Assembly: GCA_022820825.1 (NCBI GenBank)
Contig: JAJEEU010000051.1
Location: 1-36,212 of the forward strand
Length of the DNA: 36,212 bases
Source: Vicinamibacteria bacterium
Lineage (GTDB): Bacteria > Acidobacteriota > Vicinamibacteria > Vicinamibacterales > UBA8438
Reading direction: 5' to 3'
Shown piece after piece: positions 1 through 9,120 of the stretch. Within the stretch, counting starts at the first letter, position 1. The number at the start of each line of letters is the position of its first letter. A program made the position numbers and the translations under genes. The notes under the pieces were generated by a model that did no database searches, was not told the DNA's origin, and saw only the letters and a list, made by a program, of their open reading frames with translations.

Positions 1-139
1 GATGGTGATGCCGGGCGACAACGTGACGATCAGCGTGGAGCTGATCACGCCGGTGGCGCTGGAGAAGGGGCTGCGGTTCGCGATACGTGAAGGCGGGCGG
101 ACGGTGGGCTCGGGGACGATCACCGACATCATCGAGTAG
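1..139 (+). CDS. tuf: Elongation factor Tu, C-terminal end (partial)
   Basis: The first complete codon is at position 2, and 45 codons run to a TAG at 137-139. The peptide has the conserved EF-Tu ending: VMPGDNV near the start, [20 protein letters not shown] in the middle, and [10 protein letters not shown] at the end. This is part of beta-barrel domain III, which contacts EF-Ts and the aminoacyl-tRNA acceptor stem. The GTPase domain lies upstream of the window. The stop is 28 bases before rpsJ, so tuf is joined to the S10 cluster in the usual str-S10 order; rpsL, rpsG and fusA probably lie upstream (inference). Confidence 0.97.
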   Translation, partial: MVMPGDNVTISVELITPVALEKGLRFAIREGGRTVGSGTITDIIE

Positions 140-167
140 CCCAGGCCCGCACGGGAAGAGGAAAGAC

Positions 168-500
168 ATGGCGACGTTCAGCGACAAGATTCGTATCCGC
201 CTGCGGGCCTACGACTATCGGGTGCTGGACCAGTCGACGACCGAAATTGTCGATACGGCCCGGCGGACGGGAGCCCGTCTCGCCGGTCCGATTCCACTGC
301 CGACCGACACGAACAAGTGGACCGTGCTGCGTTCGCCGCACGTCGACAAGAAGTCCCGGGAGCAGTTCGAGATTCGGACCCACAAGCGGCTGATCGACAT
401 CTTCGAGCCGACGCCGCAGACGGTGGATGCGCTGATGAAGCTCGATCTGCCGGCGGGCGTCGACGTCGAGATCAAGGCGTTCGGCAAGGAGCACGCCTGA
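168..500 (+). CDS. rpsJ: 30S ribosomal protein S10
   Basis: This 110-residue protein belongs to the 3' (head) domain of the small subunit. As NusE it also links transcription antitermination and NusG to ribosomes. It shows the family signature GPIPLPT at residues 40-46, then [20 protein letters not shown], which forms the loop entering the head. The reading frame stays open upstream to position 87, but the start at 168 gives the normal N-terminus ([12 protein letters not shown]) and has a GGGAAGAGGAAAG Shine-Dalgarno region just before it. It is a few residues longer than usual at the C-terminus (GKEHA). First gene of the S10 block. Confidence 0.98.
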   Translation: MATFSDKIRIRLRAYDYRVLDQSTTEIVDTARRTGARLAGPIPLPTDTNKWTVLRSPHVDKKSREQFEIRTHKRLIDIFEPTPQTVDALMKLDLPAGVDVEIKAFGKEHA

Positions 501-523
501 CCGCGCCGTCGCGGAACAGAGCC

Positions 524-1234
524 ATGGTGAACGGAATTCTCGGACGCAAGATCGGGATGACCCAGGTGTTCGACCCGAACGGGAGGGCGCTGCCCGCGAC
601 GGTCCTCACCGCCGGTCCGTGCGTCGTGGTGCAGCGCAAGACGGCGGAGCGGGACGGTTACGACGCGGTGCAGCTCGGGCTCGTCGAAGAGCGGCCGGCG
701 CGGGTGACGAAGCCGCTTGCGGGGCACTACCGGAAGTCGGGCGTGGATCCGGCGCAGGCAAGGCTCAGTCAAGTTCGGGAGGTCGCCGTCGTCGAAGCGC
801 CGTCGGGCGACGCGCTGCAGGACGGCAACGAGGTGCGGGTGGCGTCGCTGTTCGCCGCCGGGGATCAGGTGGACGTGGTCGGCGAGAGCCGCGGCCGCGG
901 GTTCCAGGGCGTCATGAAGCGCCACGGCTTCGCCGGCGGCCGGGCCACGCACGGGTCGATGTTCCACCGTGCGCCCGGCTCGATCGGGCAGTCGTCCTGG
1001 CCGTCGCGCGTGCTGAAGGGGATGCGGGGGCCGGGCCGCATGGGCGGAGACCGGGTGACCGTGCGCAATCTGCGCGTCATCCAGGTGGATGAAGAGAACA
1101 ACCGGCTGGTGGTGAACGGCGCGGTGCCGGGGGCTCCGGGCGGTCATGTGCTCATTCGGCGGGCCGTTGCGGCGCGGCGTGAGCCCGCCGCTCCCGTACA
1201 GGACGCGGCCGCGAAGAAGAAGAAGCGCAACTGA
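524..1234 (+). CDS. rplC: 50S ribosomal protein L3
   Basis: A 236-residue early 23S rRNA-binding protein whose long central finger reaches the peptidyl-transferase centre. The start at 524 gives the expected [15 protein letters not shown]; the frame is open further upstream, but only through rpsJ. Family motifs are [14 protein letters not shown] (about 124-136) and [16 protein letters not shown] (148-163), followed by [11 protein letters not shown]. The Gln in GSIGQ matches the residue that PrmB methylates in other bacteria. It is longer than the usual 205-215 residues because of a basic tail (about 218-236) ending KKKKRN. Its stop overlaps the rplD ATG by one base, suggesting translational coupling. 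Confidence 0.98.
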   Translation: MVNGILGRKIGMTQVFDPNGRALPATVLTAGPCVVVQRKTAERDGYDAVQLGLVEERPARVTKPLAGHYRKSGVDPAQARLSQVREVAVVEAPSGDALQDGNEVRVASLFAAGDQVDVVGESRGRGFQGVMKRHGFAGGRATHGSMFHRAPGSIGQSSWPSRVLKGMRGPGRMGGDRVTVRNLRVIQVDEENNRLVVNGAVPGAPGGHVLIRRAVAARREPAAPVQDAAAKKKKRN

Positions 1235-1857
1235 TGACGTTGGACGTGGTCAACCGGCAGAACGAGAAGGTCGGCTCGATCGAGCTCGACGACGAGACGT
1301 TCGGCGGCCCGGTCGACGCGGGGTTGGTATGGGAGTCCGTCGTGCAGGAGAACGCAGCCGCACGGCGCGGCACGCACAGCACGAAGACCCGCGGCGAGGT
1401 GAGCGGATCCGGCAGGAAGCCGTGGCGGCAGAAGGGCACCGGCCGCGCCCGCGTCGGCGAGATCCGCAACCCGCTGTGGCGCACGGGCGGCACGACATTC
1501 GGTCCGCGGCCCCGCAGCTACGCCTATGCGCTGCCGAAGAAGGTCGTGCGCCGGGCGTTGCGGGCCGCGCTGATCCAGAAGTTGCGCGACGGCGCCGTGA
1601 CCGTGGTAGACGAGCTGGCGGTGGACGAGCCGAAGACAAGTCAGGCCGTGGAGCTGCTCGCAGGGCTCGACGTGGAAGGCCGGGCGTTGCTGGTGGACGC
1701 CAGGTCCGGGGAGCACCTCAGGCGTGCTGTGCAGAACCTGTCGCGGGTGCGGGTGGTCGATTCCAATCGGGTGACTGCCCGTGACGTCGCAGCCGCGGCC
1801 CGGATCCTCATGACGCCGGCCGCGATGGAGCATCTCGGGAAGGTGCTGGCAACGTGA
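1234..1857 (+). CDS. rplD: 50S ribosomal protein L4
   Basis: A 207-residue protein of the usual L4 length. It lines the nascent-peptide exit tunnel and in gammaproteobacteria also represses the S10 operon. The tunnel loop is recognisable: [20 protein letters not shown] followed by [21 protein letters not shown] (about 47-86). The globular part ends with [26 protein letters not shown]. The gene overlaps both neighbours, by one base with rplC and four with rplW. Whether L4 regulates this operon cannot be judged, because the leader upstream of the cluster is outside the window. Confidence 0.98.
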   Translation: MTLDVVNRQNEKVGSIELDDETFGGPVDAGLVWESVVQENAAARRGTHSTKTRGEVSGSGRKPWRQKGTGRARVGEIRNPLWRTGGTTFGPRPRSYAYALPKKVVRRALRAALIQKLRDGAVTVVDELAVDEPKTSQAVELLAGLDVEGRALLVDARSGEHLRRAVQNLSRVRVVDSNRVTARDVAAAARILMTPAAMEHLGKVLAT

Positions 1858-2144
1858 AGCAGACCGACGTCATCCGGCGGGCCATCGTGACCGAGAAATC
1901 CTCGGTGCTGATGGAGGACCGCCAGATCCTGCTGTTCGAGGTCGCCATGGCCGCCACCAAGGTGGACGTCAAGCGCGCGGTCGAAGGTCTGCTCGGAGTG
2001 CAGGTGGCGAATGTGCGGACCGCGATTGCCCACGGCAAGATGAAGCGCCAGGGACGTTTCGTGGGACAGCGGCCCGATTGGAAGAAGGCGTACGTGCGCC
2101 TGAAGCCGGGAGAAAAACTGCCCGACTTCCTCGAGGGATCGTAG
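1854..2144 (+). CDS. rplW: 50S ribosomal protein L23
   Basis: A 96-residue protein that sits at the tunnel exit and is the docking site for trigger factor and the signal recognition particle. The start is GTG within the GTGA overlap with the rplD stop. The N-terminal core reads TDVIRRAIVTEKSSVLMEDRQILLFEV, and the rRNA-binding extension contains VRTAIAHGKMKRQGRFVGQRPDWKKAYV split over a basic loop (about 59-80). The length is normal for the family. The 4-base overlap implies that translation is coupled to rplD. Confidence 0.97.
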   Translation: MKQTDVIRRAIVTEKSSVLMEDRQILLFEVAMAATKVDVKRAVEGLLGVQVANVRTAIAHGKMKRQGRFVGQRPDWKKAYVRLKPGEKLPDFLEGS

Positions 2145-2162
2145 CGGCGGTCGGAGTAGACG

Positions 2163-2999
2163 ATGGCTACGCGCAAATACAAGCCGACGTCGGCGGGCCG
2201 GCGGTTCCAGTCCGCGCGCGACTTCGAAGAGCTCACGACGGATCGTCCGTACCGCCCGCTGACCGAACCGCTCAAGAAGTCCGGCGGGCGGAACAACCAG
2301 GGCGAGGTGACGATCTGGTGGCGCGGCGGCGGCCACAAGCGGGCCTACCGCATCATCGACTTCCGGCGCGACAAGCGGGACGTGCCGGCAAGGGTCACGA
2401 CCATCGAATACGACCCGAACCGCTCGGCGCGGATTTCGTTGCTGACTTACGCGGATGGCGAGAAGCGTTACATCCTGCATCCCGTCGGCCTGAAGGTCGG
2501 CGACACCGTGGTGGCGAGCGAGCGGGCGGACATCGTGCCGGGCAACGCCATTCCGCTCAAGAACATCCCGCTCGGAACGGTGGTGCACAACGTCGAGCTG
2601 CGTCCCGGCAAGGGCGGGCAGCTCGCGCGCAGCGCCGGGTCGCAGGTGCAGGTCGTGGCCAAGGAGGGGAAGTACGTCACGGTGAAATTGCCGTCCGGCG
2701 AGACCCGCCTGGTGACCCGCGACAGTCTGGCCACCATTGGACGGGTGGGCAACGTCGACCACGCGAACGTCTCGATCGGCAAGGCCGGACGGAACCGCTG
2801 GCGCGGCCGGCGGCCGCATGTCTGCGGCAACTCCATGAATCCGGTCGACCATCCGCTGGGAGGCGGTGAGGGGCACGCCGCCGGCGGACGCCATCCGGTC
2901 TCGCCGTGGGGACAGCCCGCGAAGGGCTTCAAGACGCGCCGCCGGAAGCCGTCGGACAAGTTCATCCTGCAACGCAAGAAGCGCAAGCGTTCCAGGTAG
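2163..2999 (+). CDS. rplB: 50S ribosomal protein L2
   Basis: A 278-residue core large-subunit protein needed for subunit association and peptidyl transfer. It shows the N-terminal YKPTSAGRR, the central [11 protein letters not shown] and [14 protein letters not shown], the [13 protein letters not shown] segment, and the C-terminal [15 protein letters not shown] at about 224-238. His230 corresponds to the histidine (E. coli H229) linked to peptidyl-transferase function. The second histidine of the common DHPHGGGEG motif is Leu here, a conservative natural variant. The tail is very basic ([10 protein letters not shown]). It lies 18 bases after rplW and 18 before rpsS. Confidence 0.98.
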   Translation: MATRKYKPTSAGRRFQSARDFEELTTDRPYRPLTEPLKKSGGRNNQGEVTIWWRGGGHKRAYRIIDFRRDKRDVPARVTTIEYDPNRSARISLLTYADGEKRYILHPVGLKVGDTVVASERADIVPGNAIPLKNIPLGTVVHNVELRPGKGGQLARSAGSQVQVVAKEGKYVTVKLPSGETRLVTRDSLATIGRVGNVDHANVSIGKAGRNRWRGRRPHVCGNSMNPVDHPLGGGEGHAAGGRHPVSPWGQPAKGFKTRRRKPSDKFILQRKKRKRSR

Positions 3000-3017
3000 G
3001 GTTGGAGATCTGCCTCG

Positions 3018-3314
3018 ATGAGTCGATCGCTGAAGAAAGGCCCGTTCGTCGACCTCCCGCTCCTCGAGAAGATCGAGGTGATGAACCGGAACAACGAGCG
3101 CAAGGTCGTCAAGACCTGGTCGCGGCGTTCGACGGTCGTGCCGGAGATGATCGGCCACACGCTGGCGGTTCACAACGGAAAGAAGTTCGTGCCGGTGTAC
3201 ATCAGCGAGAACATGGTTGGCCACAAGCTCGGCGAATTCGCGCCGACCCGCACCTTCCGCGGCCATACCGGGCGCGGTGAGAAGGTCGCGGGCGTCGCCA
3301 GGGGCGGTCGGTGA
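3018..3314 (+). CDS. rpsS: 30S ribosomal protein S19
   Basis: A 98-residue head protein that pairs with S13 near the A-site finger and the intersubunit bridge. It starts with the signature [19 protein letters not shown]. The conserved core includes [21 protein letters not shown] and [21 protein letters not shown], followed by GHTGRGEK. The length is slightly above the usual 92 because of a short Gly/Arg tail. Its TGA overlaps the next start codon, so rpsS and rplV are probably translationally coupled. Confidence 0.98.
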   Translation: MSRSLKKGPFVDLPLLEKIEVMNRNNERKVVKTWSRRSTVVPEMIGHTLAVHNGKKFVPVYISENMVGHKLGEFAPTRTFRGHTGRGEKVAGVARGGR

Positions 3315-3781
3315 TGGAAGGCCGGGCAACCGCGCGGTACGTGCGTACGTCCGCGCAGAAGGCCAAGCTCGTCATGGATCTGATCCGCGGGCGCATGGTC
3401 GACGATGCGCTGGCCGTCCTGCGCTTCACCCGCAAGAGCGTGGCCAGGGACATTGCCAAGGTGCTCCGCTCGGCGGTTGCGAACCTGCAGCAGCGGGAGG
3501 GCGCCAGCGGCGACACCGACCGGCTGTGGGTCGACGAGTGCTACGCCAACCAGGGGCCGTCGCTCAAGCGCATCCGCGCCGCGCCCATGGGGCGCGCGTT
3601 CCGCATCACGAAGCGGACGTCGCACCTGACGGTGTCCGTGCGGGAGGAGCCGGAGGCGGTGACCGAGGTGGCGGGCGGCGAGCCTTCCGGGGAGGAGACG
3701 GCCGGCAGTTCCCCCAGGCGCGCGTCCGCGGCAGCCAAACGCCCGCGCCGGCGCCGGCGCGCCGGGCGTTCCGGAAACTGA
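3314..3781 (+). CDS. rplV: 50S ribosomal protein L22 with a long C-terminal tail
   Basis: A 155-residue protein; the L22 core lines the exit tunnel through a beta-hairpin that forms its constriction with L4. The core includes [20 protein letters not shown] at the N-terminus and [17 protein letters not shown] around residue 95-112. After that point the protein adds about 40 residues: an acidic stretch ([18 protein letters not shown]) and then a run of Ala, Arg and Lys ending [11 protein letters not shown]. Most L22 proteins stop near 110-115. I chose the ATG at 3314; a GTG at 3311 would add one residue. The tail may be a surface extension of unknown use. Confidence 0.96.
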   Translation: MEGRATARYVRTSAQKAKLVMDLIRGRMVDDALAVLRFTRKSVARDIAKVLRSAVANLQQREGASGDTDRLWVDECYANQGPSLKRIRAAPMGRAFRITKRTSHLTVSVREEPEAVTEVAGGEPSGEETAGSSPRRASAAAKRPRRRRRAGRSGN

Positions 3782-3803
3782 CGGGAGCGGACTGGGACAG
3801 GGT

Positions 3804-4481
3804 ATGGGACAAAAGGTTCACCCTTACGGATTTCGACTCGGGTTCAACAAGACCTGGCGCTCGCGCTGGTACGCGGATCGCGACTATGCGGCGCTGCTGC
3901 ACGAGGACCTCGGCCTGCGCGCCGACCTCAAGAAGCGCTTTTCCCATGCCGGCGTATCGAAAATCGAGATCGAGCGGGCCGCCAACAAGCTGAAGCTCGA
4001 CATCCATACGTCGCGGCCGGGCATCATCATCGGCCGCAAGGGAACCGAAGTCGAGAAGCTGAAGTCCGACATCCAGAAGCGCACGAGCCGCGAGGTGTTC
4101 ATCAACATCCAGGAGATCCAGAAACCGGAGCTCGACGCGCAGTTGATCAGCGAGTCGGTGGCCCTGCAGCTCGAGAAGCGGGTCGCGTTCCGGCGCGCCA
4201 TGCGCAAGGCGGTCGAGTCGGCCCTGCGGTTCGGCGCGCGCGGCATCAAGGTGCGTGTGGGCGGGCGCCTCAACGGCGCCGAGATTGCGCGGTCCGAATG
4301 GTACCTGCACGGCCAGTTGCCGCTGCAGACGCTGCGCGCGGACATCGACTACGGGTTCTGGGAAGCACGCACGACCTACGGCGTCATCGGTGTGAAGGTC
4401 TGGCTCTACAAGGGAGAGCGCCTGGAGCCGCAGACGGGCCGCGAAGAGGAGTACCGCACGCCGCGCATGGCCCGGGCGTAG
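3804..4481 (+). CDS. rpsC: 30S ribosomal protein S3
   Basis: A 225-residue protein of the mRNA entry channel, with S4 and S5 part of the ribosomal helicase. It opens with [25 protein letters not shown] type II KH domain has the GxxG loop in [15 protein letters not shown] (about 73-87). The C-terminal domain has [14 protein letters not shown]. The length is within the usual 210-240. The start at 3804 follows a GGGACAGGGT region that can act as a ribosome-binding site, 22 bases after rplV. Confidence 0.98.
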   Translation: MGQKVHPYGFRLGFNKTWRSRWYADRDYAALLHEDLGLRADLKKRFSHAGVSKIEIERAANKLKLDIHTSRPGIIIGRKGTEVEKLKSDIQKRTSREVFINIQEIQKPELDAQLISESVALQLEKRVAFRRAMRKAVESALRFGARGIKVRVGGRLNGAEIARSEWYLHGQLPLQTLRADIDYGFWEARTTYGVIGVKVWLYKGERLEPQTGREEEYRTPRMARA

Positions 4482-4500
4482 CGCGGGAGGGACATTCACC

Positions 4501-4926
4501 ATGTTGATGCCGAAGAAGGTCAAGCATCGCAAGCAGCACCGGGGCCGCATGGTCGGCAAGGCGTGGCGCGGCTCGACCGTGTCGTTCGGCGACTACGGCC
4601 TGAAGGCGCTCGAATCCCACTGGATCACCGATCGCCAGATCGAGGCGGCCCGGGTCGCGATGACGCGTTCCGTCAAGCGCGGCGGCAAGATCTGGGTGCG
4701 CGTGTTTCCGGACAAGCCCATCACCAAGAAGCCGCAGGAAACCCGCATGGGCAAGGGCAAGGGCGCGCCGGAGCAGTGGGTGGCCGTGGTGCGGCCGGGC
4801 AAGATCCTGTTCGAGATGGAAGGCGTGAGCGCCGACGTCGCACAGCGGGCGATGCGCCTGGCGGCCGCGAAGCTGCCGATACAGACGAAGTTCGCAACCC
4901 GGTTCGGTGAGGCCGGCAGCGCATGA
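4501..4926 (+). CDS. rplP: 50S ribosomal protein L16
   Basis: A 141-residue protein of the A-site tRNA corridor and central protuberance base. The N-terminus [20 protein letters not shown] is the typical L16 start and fixes the initiation codon, which follows GCGGGAGGGACATTCACC. Conserved segments include [27 protein letters not shown] and [27 protein letters not shown] (about 62-88), the loop near the peptidyl-transferase centre. The length is normal. It overlaps rpmC by four bases (ATGA). Confidence 0.98.
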   Translation: MLMPKKVKHRKQHRGRMVGKAWRGSTVSFGDYGLKALESHWITDRQIEAARVAMTRSVKRGGKIWVRVFPDKPITKKPQETRMGKGKGAPEQWVAVVRPGKILFEMEGVSADVAQRAMRLAAAKLPIQTKFATRFGEAGSA

Positions 4927-5135
4927 CGGACATCAGCGAGCTGCGGGAGCTGGGCGCCGAGGATCTCCGGCAACGCGCCGGAGAGCTCGACGATCAGGTG
5001 TTTCGCCTGCGTATCCAGAAGTCGATGGGACAGACGGATGCCGCGAACAAGATGCGGCAGTTGCGGCGCCAGCGGGCGCGTGTCATGACGGTGCTGCGCG
5101 AGCGCGAGCTGGCGGATGCCGCGGAGGGCCGCTGA
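4923..5135 (+). CDS. rpmC: 50S ribosomal protein L29
   Basis: A 70-residue, mostly helical protein at the tunnel exit next to L23, contributing to the trigger-factor and SRP docking surface. It shows the two-helix hairpin: [19 protein letters not shown], then the family core [19 protein letters not shown] and [16 protein letters not shown]. The length is normal. The ATG lies in an ATGA overlap with the rplP stop, giving coupled translation in the usual rplP-rpmC-rpsQ order. Confidence 0.96.
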   Translation: MTDISELRELGAEDLRQRAGELDDQVFRLRIQKSMGQTDAANKMRQLRRQRARVMTVLRERELADAAEGR

Positions 5136-5162
5136 TCGGCGGCGGGCGGGAAAGACGAAGCG

Positions 5163-5417
5163 ATGGCCAACAAGCGGGAAATGATCGGCCTGGTGGTGCG
5201 GGACAAGCTGGACAAGGGCGTCATCGTCGCCGTCGAGCGCCGGGTGCGCGGCGCCGTCTACGGCAAGATCCGGCGGCTGACGACGCGGTTCATGGCCCAT
5301 GACGAAGAGAACAGCGCCCATGTGGGCGACCGCGTCGCGCTCGTCGAATCGCGGCCGCTCAGCCGCCGCAAGCGGTTCGTCGTCAGCCGCGTGGTCGAGC
5401 GGGCCCGCATCGTCTAA
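5163..5417 (+). CDS. rpsQ: 30S ribosomal protein S17
   Basis: An 84-residue OB-fold protein that binds 16S rRNA early in body assembly. The sequence shows NKREMIGLVVRDKLDKGVIV at the N-terminus and RLTTRFMAHDEENSAHVGDRV with the conserved HDE in the middle. The motif ESRPLSRRKRFVVSRVVERA stands at the C-terminus. The length matches the family. The gap before it (27 bases) includes GGGCGGGAAAGACGAAG, a plausible ribosome-binding site. Confidence 0.97.
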   Translation: MANKREMIGLVVRDKLDKGVIVAVERRVRGAVYGKIRRLTTRFMAHDEENSAHVGDRVALVESRPLSRRKRFVVSRVVERARIV

Positions 5418-5432
5418 GAGGAACGACGCGCC

Positions 5433-5801
5433 ATGATTCAGATGCAATCGCTGCTGGACGTCGCCGACAATTCCGGCGCCCGGAAGATTGCGGTCATCAA
5501 TCCGGTCGGCGGCTCGACCGGCCGCTACGCGAGGCTCGGGGATGTCGTGACCGCCTCGGTCAAGGAAGCGGCGCCCGCGTCGGCCGTCAAGAAGGGCCAG
5601 GTGGTCAAGGCCGTCATCGTCAGGACGCACAAGGAGCACCGCCGCCGCGACGGCAGCTACATCCGGTTCGACCGCAACGCGGCCGTGCTGGTCAACGAGC
5701 AGAACGAACCGATCGGCACCCGCGTGTTCGGGCCGGTCGCCCGCGAGCTGCGCGAGCGGAAATTCATGAAGATCATTTCGCTGGCGCCAGAGGTGCTGTG
5801 A
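5433..5801 (+). CDS. rplN: 50S ribosomal protein L14
   Basis: A 122-residue protein, exactly the common family length, that forms intersubunit bridges B5 and B8 and is the landing site of the silencing factor RsfS. Conserved features are [19 protein letters not shown] at the start, [13 protein letters not shown], the basic [19 protein letters not shown], and the ending [20 protein letters not shown]. It follows rpsQ by 15 bases, with GAGGAACG as the ribosome-binding site. Confidence 0.98.
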   Translation: MIQMQSLLDVADNSGARKIAVINPVGGSTGRYARLGDVVTASVKEAAPASAVKKGQVVKAVIVRTHKEHRRRDGSYIRFDRNAAVLVNEQNEPIGTRVFGPVARELRERKFMKIISLAPEVL

Positions 5802-5826
5802 GCGCCGCGCCCTGAATTCCGATCCC

Positions 5827-6159
5827 ATGTCCAAGCTCCAGACTCCGGTTCGCAAGAACGACAACGTGCTGGTCGTTACCGGCAAGGACCGCGGCAAGCG
5901 CGGCCGGGTGCTGAAGGTGCTGCCGGCGCGGAACCGCCTGGTGATCGAGGGCGTGAACTTCGTCAAGCGCCACACGCGGCCGAACCCGCAGCGCAACATC
6001 AAGGGCGGCGTGGTCGAGCGGGAAGGGTCCGTGCACGCGTCGAACGTGCAGATCATCTGCCCGGAGTGCGGTGCGCCGACGCGGATAGGGCGCCAGCTTC
6101 TGGGAGACGGGCGCAAGGTACGCATTTGCCGCAAGTGCGACGGGGCGGTGGACAAGTGA
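5827..6159 (+). CDS. rplX: 50S ribosomal protein L24 (zinc-ribbon form)
   Basis: A 110-residue assembly-initiator protein of the large subunit. The KOW motif is in [20 protein letters not shown] and the following [14 protein letters not shown]. The C-terminus carries two CxxC pairs, CPEC and CRKC, separated by about 18 residues, which is the zinc-ribbon form found in many bacterial L24 proteins. Its stop overlaps the GTG start of rplE by four bases. It lies 25 bases after rplN. Confidence 0.97.
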   Translation: MSKLQTPVRKNDNVLVVTGKDRGKRGRVLKVLPARNRLVIEGVNFVKRHTRPNPQRNIKGGVVEREGSVHASNVQIICPECGAPTRIGRQLLGDGRKVRICRKCDGAVDK

Positions 6160-6701
6160 GTCGGTTGCAGCAGCGTTATCACGACACGGTGATCCCGGCG
6201 CTCCGCAAGGAGTTCGGATACACGAGCATCATGGCCGTGCCGAAGATCGACCGGATCGTCGTCAACATGGGCCTTGGCGAAGCGACGCAGAATCCGAAGC
6301 TGATCGAGGCCGGCGCGGACGAGTTGATGCGGATCACCGGACAGAAGCCGGTCACCACCAGGGCCCGCAAGTCGGTGGCGGCGTTCAAGTTGCGGCAGGG
6401 GATGGCCATCGGATCGATGGTGACGCTGCGCGCCGGCCGGATGTACGAGTTCCTGGATCGCCTCATTTCGATCGCGCTGCCGCGCGTGCGCGACTTCCGG
6501 GGCATTTCGCCGAACGGCTTCGACGGCCGCGGCAACTACACGCTGGGGCTCCGGGACCAGTTGATCTTCCTGGAGATCGACTACATGAAGGTCGATCAGT
6601 CTCGCGGCATGAATGTCTGCGTCGTCACCACGGCCAGGACGGACGACGAGGGAAGGATGTTGCTGAAGCTGCTGGGGATGCCGTTCAGGACGAGCCAGTG
6701 A
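6156..6701 (+). CDS. rplE: 50S ribosomal protein L5
   Basis: A 181-residue protein that binds 5S rRNA and forms part of the bridge to the small-subunit head. The start is the GTG at 6156 in a GTGA overlap with the rplX stop; this gives [19 protein letters not shown], the normal L5 beginning, although the frame is open upstream. Core motifs are [36 protein letters not shown] and [19 protein letters not shown]. It ends [10 protein letters not shown], typical of the family. Length normal. Confidence 0.97.
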   Translation: MSRLQQRYHDTVIPALRKEFGYTSIMAVPKIDRIVVNMGLGEATQNPKLIEAGADELMRITGQKPVTTRARKSVAAFKLRQGMAIGSMVTLRAGRMYEFLDRLISIALPRVRDFRGISPNGFDGRGNYTLGLRDQLIFLEIDYMKVDQSRGMNVCVVTTARTDDEGRMLLKLLGMPFRTSQ

Positions 6702-6742
6702 ACCGCTGTGCGGCCGCTGCGGCCGCGGTGTGACAGGTATCG

Positions 6743-6928
6743 ATGTCGACAATCGCCAAGAAGGTCAAGGAGCTCAAGCCGCCGAAGTTCAAGGTCCGCG
6801 CGCGGAATCGTTGCCGGCTGTGCGGCCGGCCGCGCGGGTACCTCCGCAAGTTCCAGTTGTGCCGTCTGTGCTTCCGCAAGCTGGCCCTGGAGGGCGAGAT
6901 TGCGGGCGTGACGAAGAGCAGCTGGTAG
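6743..6928 (+). CDS. rpsN: 30S ribosomal protein S14, type Z (zinc-binding)
   Basis: A 61-residue short S14 of the head domain. The four zinc ligands are Cys24, Cys27, Cys40 and Cys43 (CRLC and CRLC, 12 residues between the pairs), so this is the C+ zinc-dependent form rather than the 100-residue C- form. It ends with the conserved [14 protein letters not shown]. The usual place between rplE and rpsH is kept. A 41-base gap precedes it and an 82-base gap follows. Confidence 0.97.
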   Translation: MSTIAKKVKELKPPKFKVRARNRCRLCGRPRGYLRKFQLCRLCFRKLALEGEIAGVTKSSW

Positions 6929-6940
6929 GTGAACGCGGCG

Positions 6941-6975
6941 GCGCGCGACCGCGGGCCGCATGCGCCGCGGCGCGC
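6941..6975 (+). promoter_or_regulatory. GC-rich hairpin in the rpsN-rpsH gap
   Basis: In an otherwise tightly packed cluster, the 82-base gap contains an inverted repeat. GCGCGC (6941-6946) and CGCGG (6950-6954) can pair with CCGCG (6965-6969) and GCGCGC (6970-6975), leaving a 3-base bulge and a 10-base loop that itself holds GCATGC. There is no U-tract, so it does not look like a simple terminator. An RNA target for a regulatory ribosomal protein such as S8 is possible but speculative. Chance pairing in very GC-rich DNA cannot be excluded. Confidence 0.35.
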
Positions 6976-7010
6976 ACGAGCACGGTGAGACGTAGAGAGG
7001 TCGAAGGCTG

Positions 7011-7421
7011 ATGCCCGATCAGATTGCTGACATGCTTTCGAGGATACGCAACGCGACATCCGCGCGGCAGGCGCGTGTCGACGTGCCGGCTTCGAGACTC
7101 AAGCTGGAGATCTCGCGCATCCTCCAGAGCGAAGGGTACGTGCAGGGATTCAAGGTCGTCGAGGTGGCGGGCCGCCGCGGCACGCAGCCGCGGAAGATGA
7201 TTCGCATTGCTCTCAAGTACGGCCCCCGCGGCCAGCGCGTGCTGTCGGGACTCCAGCGGGTGAGCCGTCCGGGCCGCCGGGTGTACTTCGCCCGGGACAA
7301 GGCCCCGCCCGTGCTGGCCGGCCTCGGGACCAGCATCCTGACGACGTCGCGGGGAGTGATGACGGGCCGCGACGCCGCGAAGGTCGGCGTCGGCGGCGAG
7401 GTGTTGTGCAATGTGTGGTAG
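7011..7421 (+). CDS. rpsH: 30S ribosomal protein S8
   Basis: A 136-residue primary 16S rRNA-binding protein of the platform; in E. coli it also represses the spc operon. The start gives DQIADMLSRIRNATSARQA, the conserved N-terminus. The middle shows IALKYGPRGQRVLSGLQRVSRPGRRVY, and the end is the family signature GLGTSILTTSRGVMTGRDA with GGEVLCNVW. The length is normal. The ribosome-binding region is GTAGAGAGGTCGAAGGCTG directly before the ATG. Confidence 0.98.
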   Translation: MPDQIADMLSRIRNATSARQARVDVPASRLKLEISRILQSEGYVQGFKVVEVAGRRGTQPRKMIRIALKYGPRGQRVLSGLQRVSRPGRRVYFARDKAPPVLAGLGTSILTTSRGVMTGRDAAKVGVGGEVLCNVW

Positions 7422-7448
7422 AGCCCCGGCGGCAAAGGTGGTGCGGAC

Positions 7449-7988
7449 GTGTCACGCGTAGGCCGGCAGCCGATTCCGCTGCCCGACGGCGTCACCGTGC
7501 GGGTTGGAGAGGGCGAGGTCGAGGTGCGCGGTCCCAGGGGGTCGCTGCGGCAGGTGGTTCCGCCGGGGATCCTGTTCGAGGAGAACGACGGCGTGCTGTC
7601 AGCGCGGCCGGCGCAGCCGGCCGACCGCTCGGCGAGCAAGTTTCACGGTCTGGCCCGCAGCCTGGTGGCGAACGCCGTCCACGGCGTGTCGCAGGGCTTC
7701 ACGAAGGAGCTCGACATAGTCGGCATCGGTTACCGCGCGGAAGTGTCGGCGTCGCAGGTCGTGTTCCACCTCGGATACTCGCACCCCATTCAGTTCGACG
7801 TTCCGGACGGCATCCAGATCGCGGTCGACAAGCAGAACCACATCACGGTGGCCGGCATCGACCGCCAGCGTGTCGGCCAGATCGCGGCCGACATCCGCGC
7901 GCTCCGCAAGCCCGATCCGTACAAGCAGAAAGGGATCCGGTACACGGGTGAGGTGCTCAAGAAGAAGGTCGGCAAGACCGGGGCCTAG
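7449..7988 (+). CDS. rplF: 50S ribosomal protein L6
   Basis: A 179-residue protein with two repeated domains, close to the factor-binding site near the sarcin-ricin loop. The start is GTG; it gives [19 protein letters not shown], the standard L6 beginning. The second domain carries [20 protein letters not shown] and ends with the signature [20 protein letters not shown]. The last residues, KKKVGKTGA, are typical. The length is normal. It is 27 bases after rpsH and 3 before rplR. Confidence 0.98.
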   Translation: MSRVGRQPIPLPDGVTVRVGEGEVEVRGPRGSLRQVVPPGILFEENDGVLSARPAQPADRSASKFHGLARSLVANAVHGVSQGFTKELDIVGIGYRAEVSASQVVFHLGYSHPIQFDVPDGIQIAVDKQNHITVAGIDRQRVGQIAADIRALRKPDPYKQKGIRYTGEVLKKKVGKTGA

Positions 7989-7991
7989 CCG

Positions 7992-8366
7992 ATGAAGATC
8001 AAGACCAAGAAGGATCGCCGCAACCGGATCCGGCTGCGGCAGCGCCGGCGGATCAGCGGCACCGCGACACGCCCGCGCCTGGCCGTCTGCAGGAGTCTCA
8101 CGCACATCTCCGTGCAGATCATCGACGACCAGGCCGGCCGCACGCTGGCGGCCGCCTCGAGTCTCGAGGCGAGCGTGCGCGCGAAGTTCGAGAACGGCGC
8201 CCGCGGCAGCAACGTGGCGGGCGCCGGCGTAGTCGGGCGCGTGGCCGCCGAGCGGCTGCTGGAGCAGGGCATCAAGCAGGCCGTCTTCGACCGCGGCGGC
8301 CGCCTTTATCACGGCCGCGTGCGCCGCGTGGCCGAGGCGGCGCGAGACGCCGGCCTGGAGTTCTAG
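7992..8366 (+). CDS. rplR: 50S ribosomal protein L18
   Basis: A 124-residue 5S rRNA-binding protein of the central protuberance. It has a basic N-terminus ([20 protein letters not shown]) followed by the conserved [18 protein letters not shown]. The C-terminal half shows [23 protein letters not shown], the family signature, ending with ARDAGLEF. Length and position, between rplF and rpsE, are as expected. The next start codon follows only two bases after its stop. Confidence 0.98.
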   Translation: MKIKTKKDRRNRIRLRQRRRISGTATRPRLAVCRSLTHISVQIIDDQAGRTLAAASSLEASVRAKFENGARGSNVAGAGVVGRVAAERLLEQGIKQAVFDRGGRLYHGRVRRVAEAARDAGLEF

Positions 8367-8368
8367 GG

Positions 8369-8917
8369 ATGAACGAGTCGCGACCGAAGATCGACCCCTC
8401 GGCACTCGACCTGAAGGATACGGTCGTGTCGATCAACCGGGTTACGAAGGTGGTCAAGGGCGGCAAGAACCTGAGCTTCAGCGCTCTCGTCGTCGTCGGC
8501 GACGGCCTGGGGCACGTCGGCTTCGCGGTCGGCAAGGCCAAGGAAGTGCCGTCGGCCATCAAGAAGGGGATCGAGGCGGCCAAGAAGGCGCTCGTGCGCG
8601 TGCCGCTGCAGGGTACGACCATACCGCACACCATCGTGGGGCGGTTCGGGGCGGGCAGCGTGCTGCTGAAGCCCGCACCGGAGGGGACCGGCATCATCGC
8701 CGGCGGCGCCGTGCGGGCGGTCGTGGAGTCGGCCGGCATCCACAACATCCTGACCAAGTCGCTCGGTTCCGACAATCCGCACAACGTCGTGCGCGCCACC
8801 TTCGTCGGGCTGTCGGAGTTGAAGGATCCGGTAACGGTGGCGCGCCTGCGCGGCATCGAGCTGCCGCTCGGAGATGGTGACGCGGACGCGGCGGAGCAGG
8901 AGGCCGCCGGGTCATGA
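8369..8917 (+). CDS. rpsE: 30S ribosomal protein S5
   Basis: A 182-residue protein near the decoding centre and mRNA entry, part of the ribosomal helicase with S3 and S4. The N-terminal double-stranded RNA-binding domain has [21 protein letters not shown] and [20 protein letters not shown]. The C-terminal part has the conserved [20 protein letters not shown] and [19 protein letters not shown]. It ends with a short acidic tail ([14 protein letters not shown]). The stop overlaps the rpmD start by four bases. Confidence 0.98.
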   Translation: MNESRPKIDPSALDLKDTVVSINRVTKVVKGGKNLSFSALVVVGDGLGHVGFAVGKAKEVPSAIKKGIEAAKKALVRVPLQGTTIPHTIVGRFGAGSVLLKPAPEGTGIIAGGAVRAVVESAGIHNILTKSLGSDNPHNVVRATFVGLSELKDPVTVARLRGIELPLGDGDADAAEQEAAGS

Positions 8918-9114
8918 GACGAGGCCGCAGAAACGAGACGGCGGCGCGCGTCAGGGTGACTCTGGTGCGCAGTCCAATCGGATACGACAAGCGCCAGGCG
9001 CTCGTGGTGAAAGGGCTCGGCCTGCGGCGCATCGGCCATGCAGTGGATGTCGTCGACAACCCGTCCATCCGCGGCATGCTGCACAAGGTGCGCCATCTCG
9101 TGCGCGTCGGGTAG
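8914..9114 (+). CDS. rpmD: 50S ribosomal protein L30
   Basis: A 66-residue small large-subunit protein. The core is [19 protein letters not shown] then [20 protein letters not shown] and [10 protein letters not shown], the normal L30 pattern. A short Arg-rich N-terminal extension ([12 protein letters not shown]) explains the length above the usual 58-60. The ATG overlaps the rpsE TGA (ATGA). It sits between rpsE and rplO as in most bacteria; some phyla have lost this gene, so its presence is informative. Confidence 0.96.
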   Translation: MRRGRRNETAARVRVTLVRSPIGYDKRQALVVKGLGLRRIGHAVDVVDNPSIRGMLHKVRHLVRVG

Positions 9115-9120
9115 ACAATC

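Noticed and set aside
4593..6752. Very long open frame on the minus strand across rplP-rplE
   Set aside because: It lies opposite eight clear ribosomal genes; long antisense frames are common in GC-rich DNA and it has no recognisable domain.
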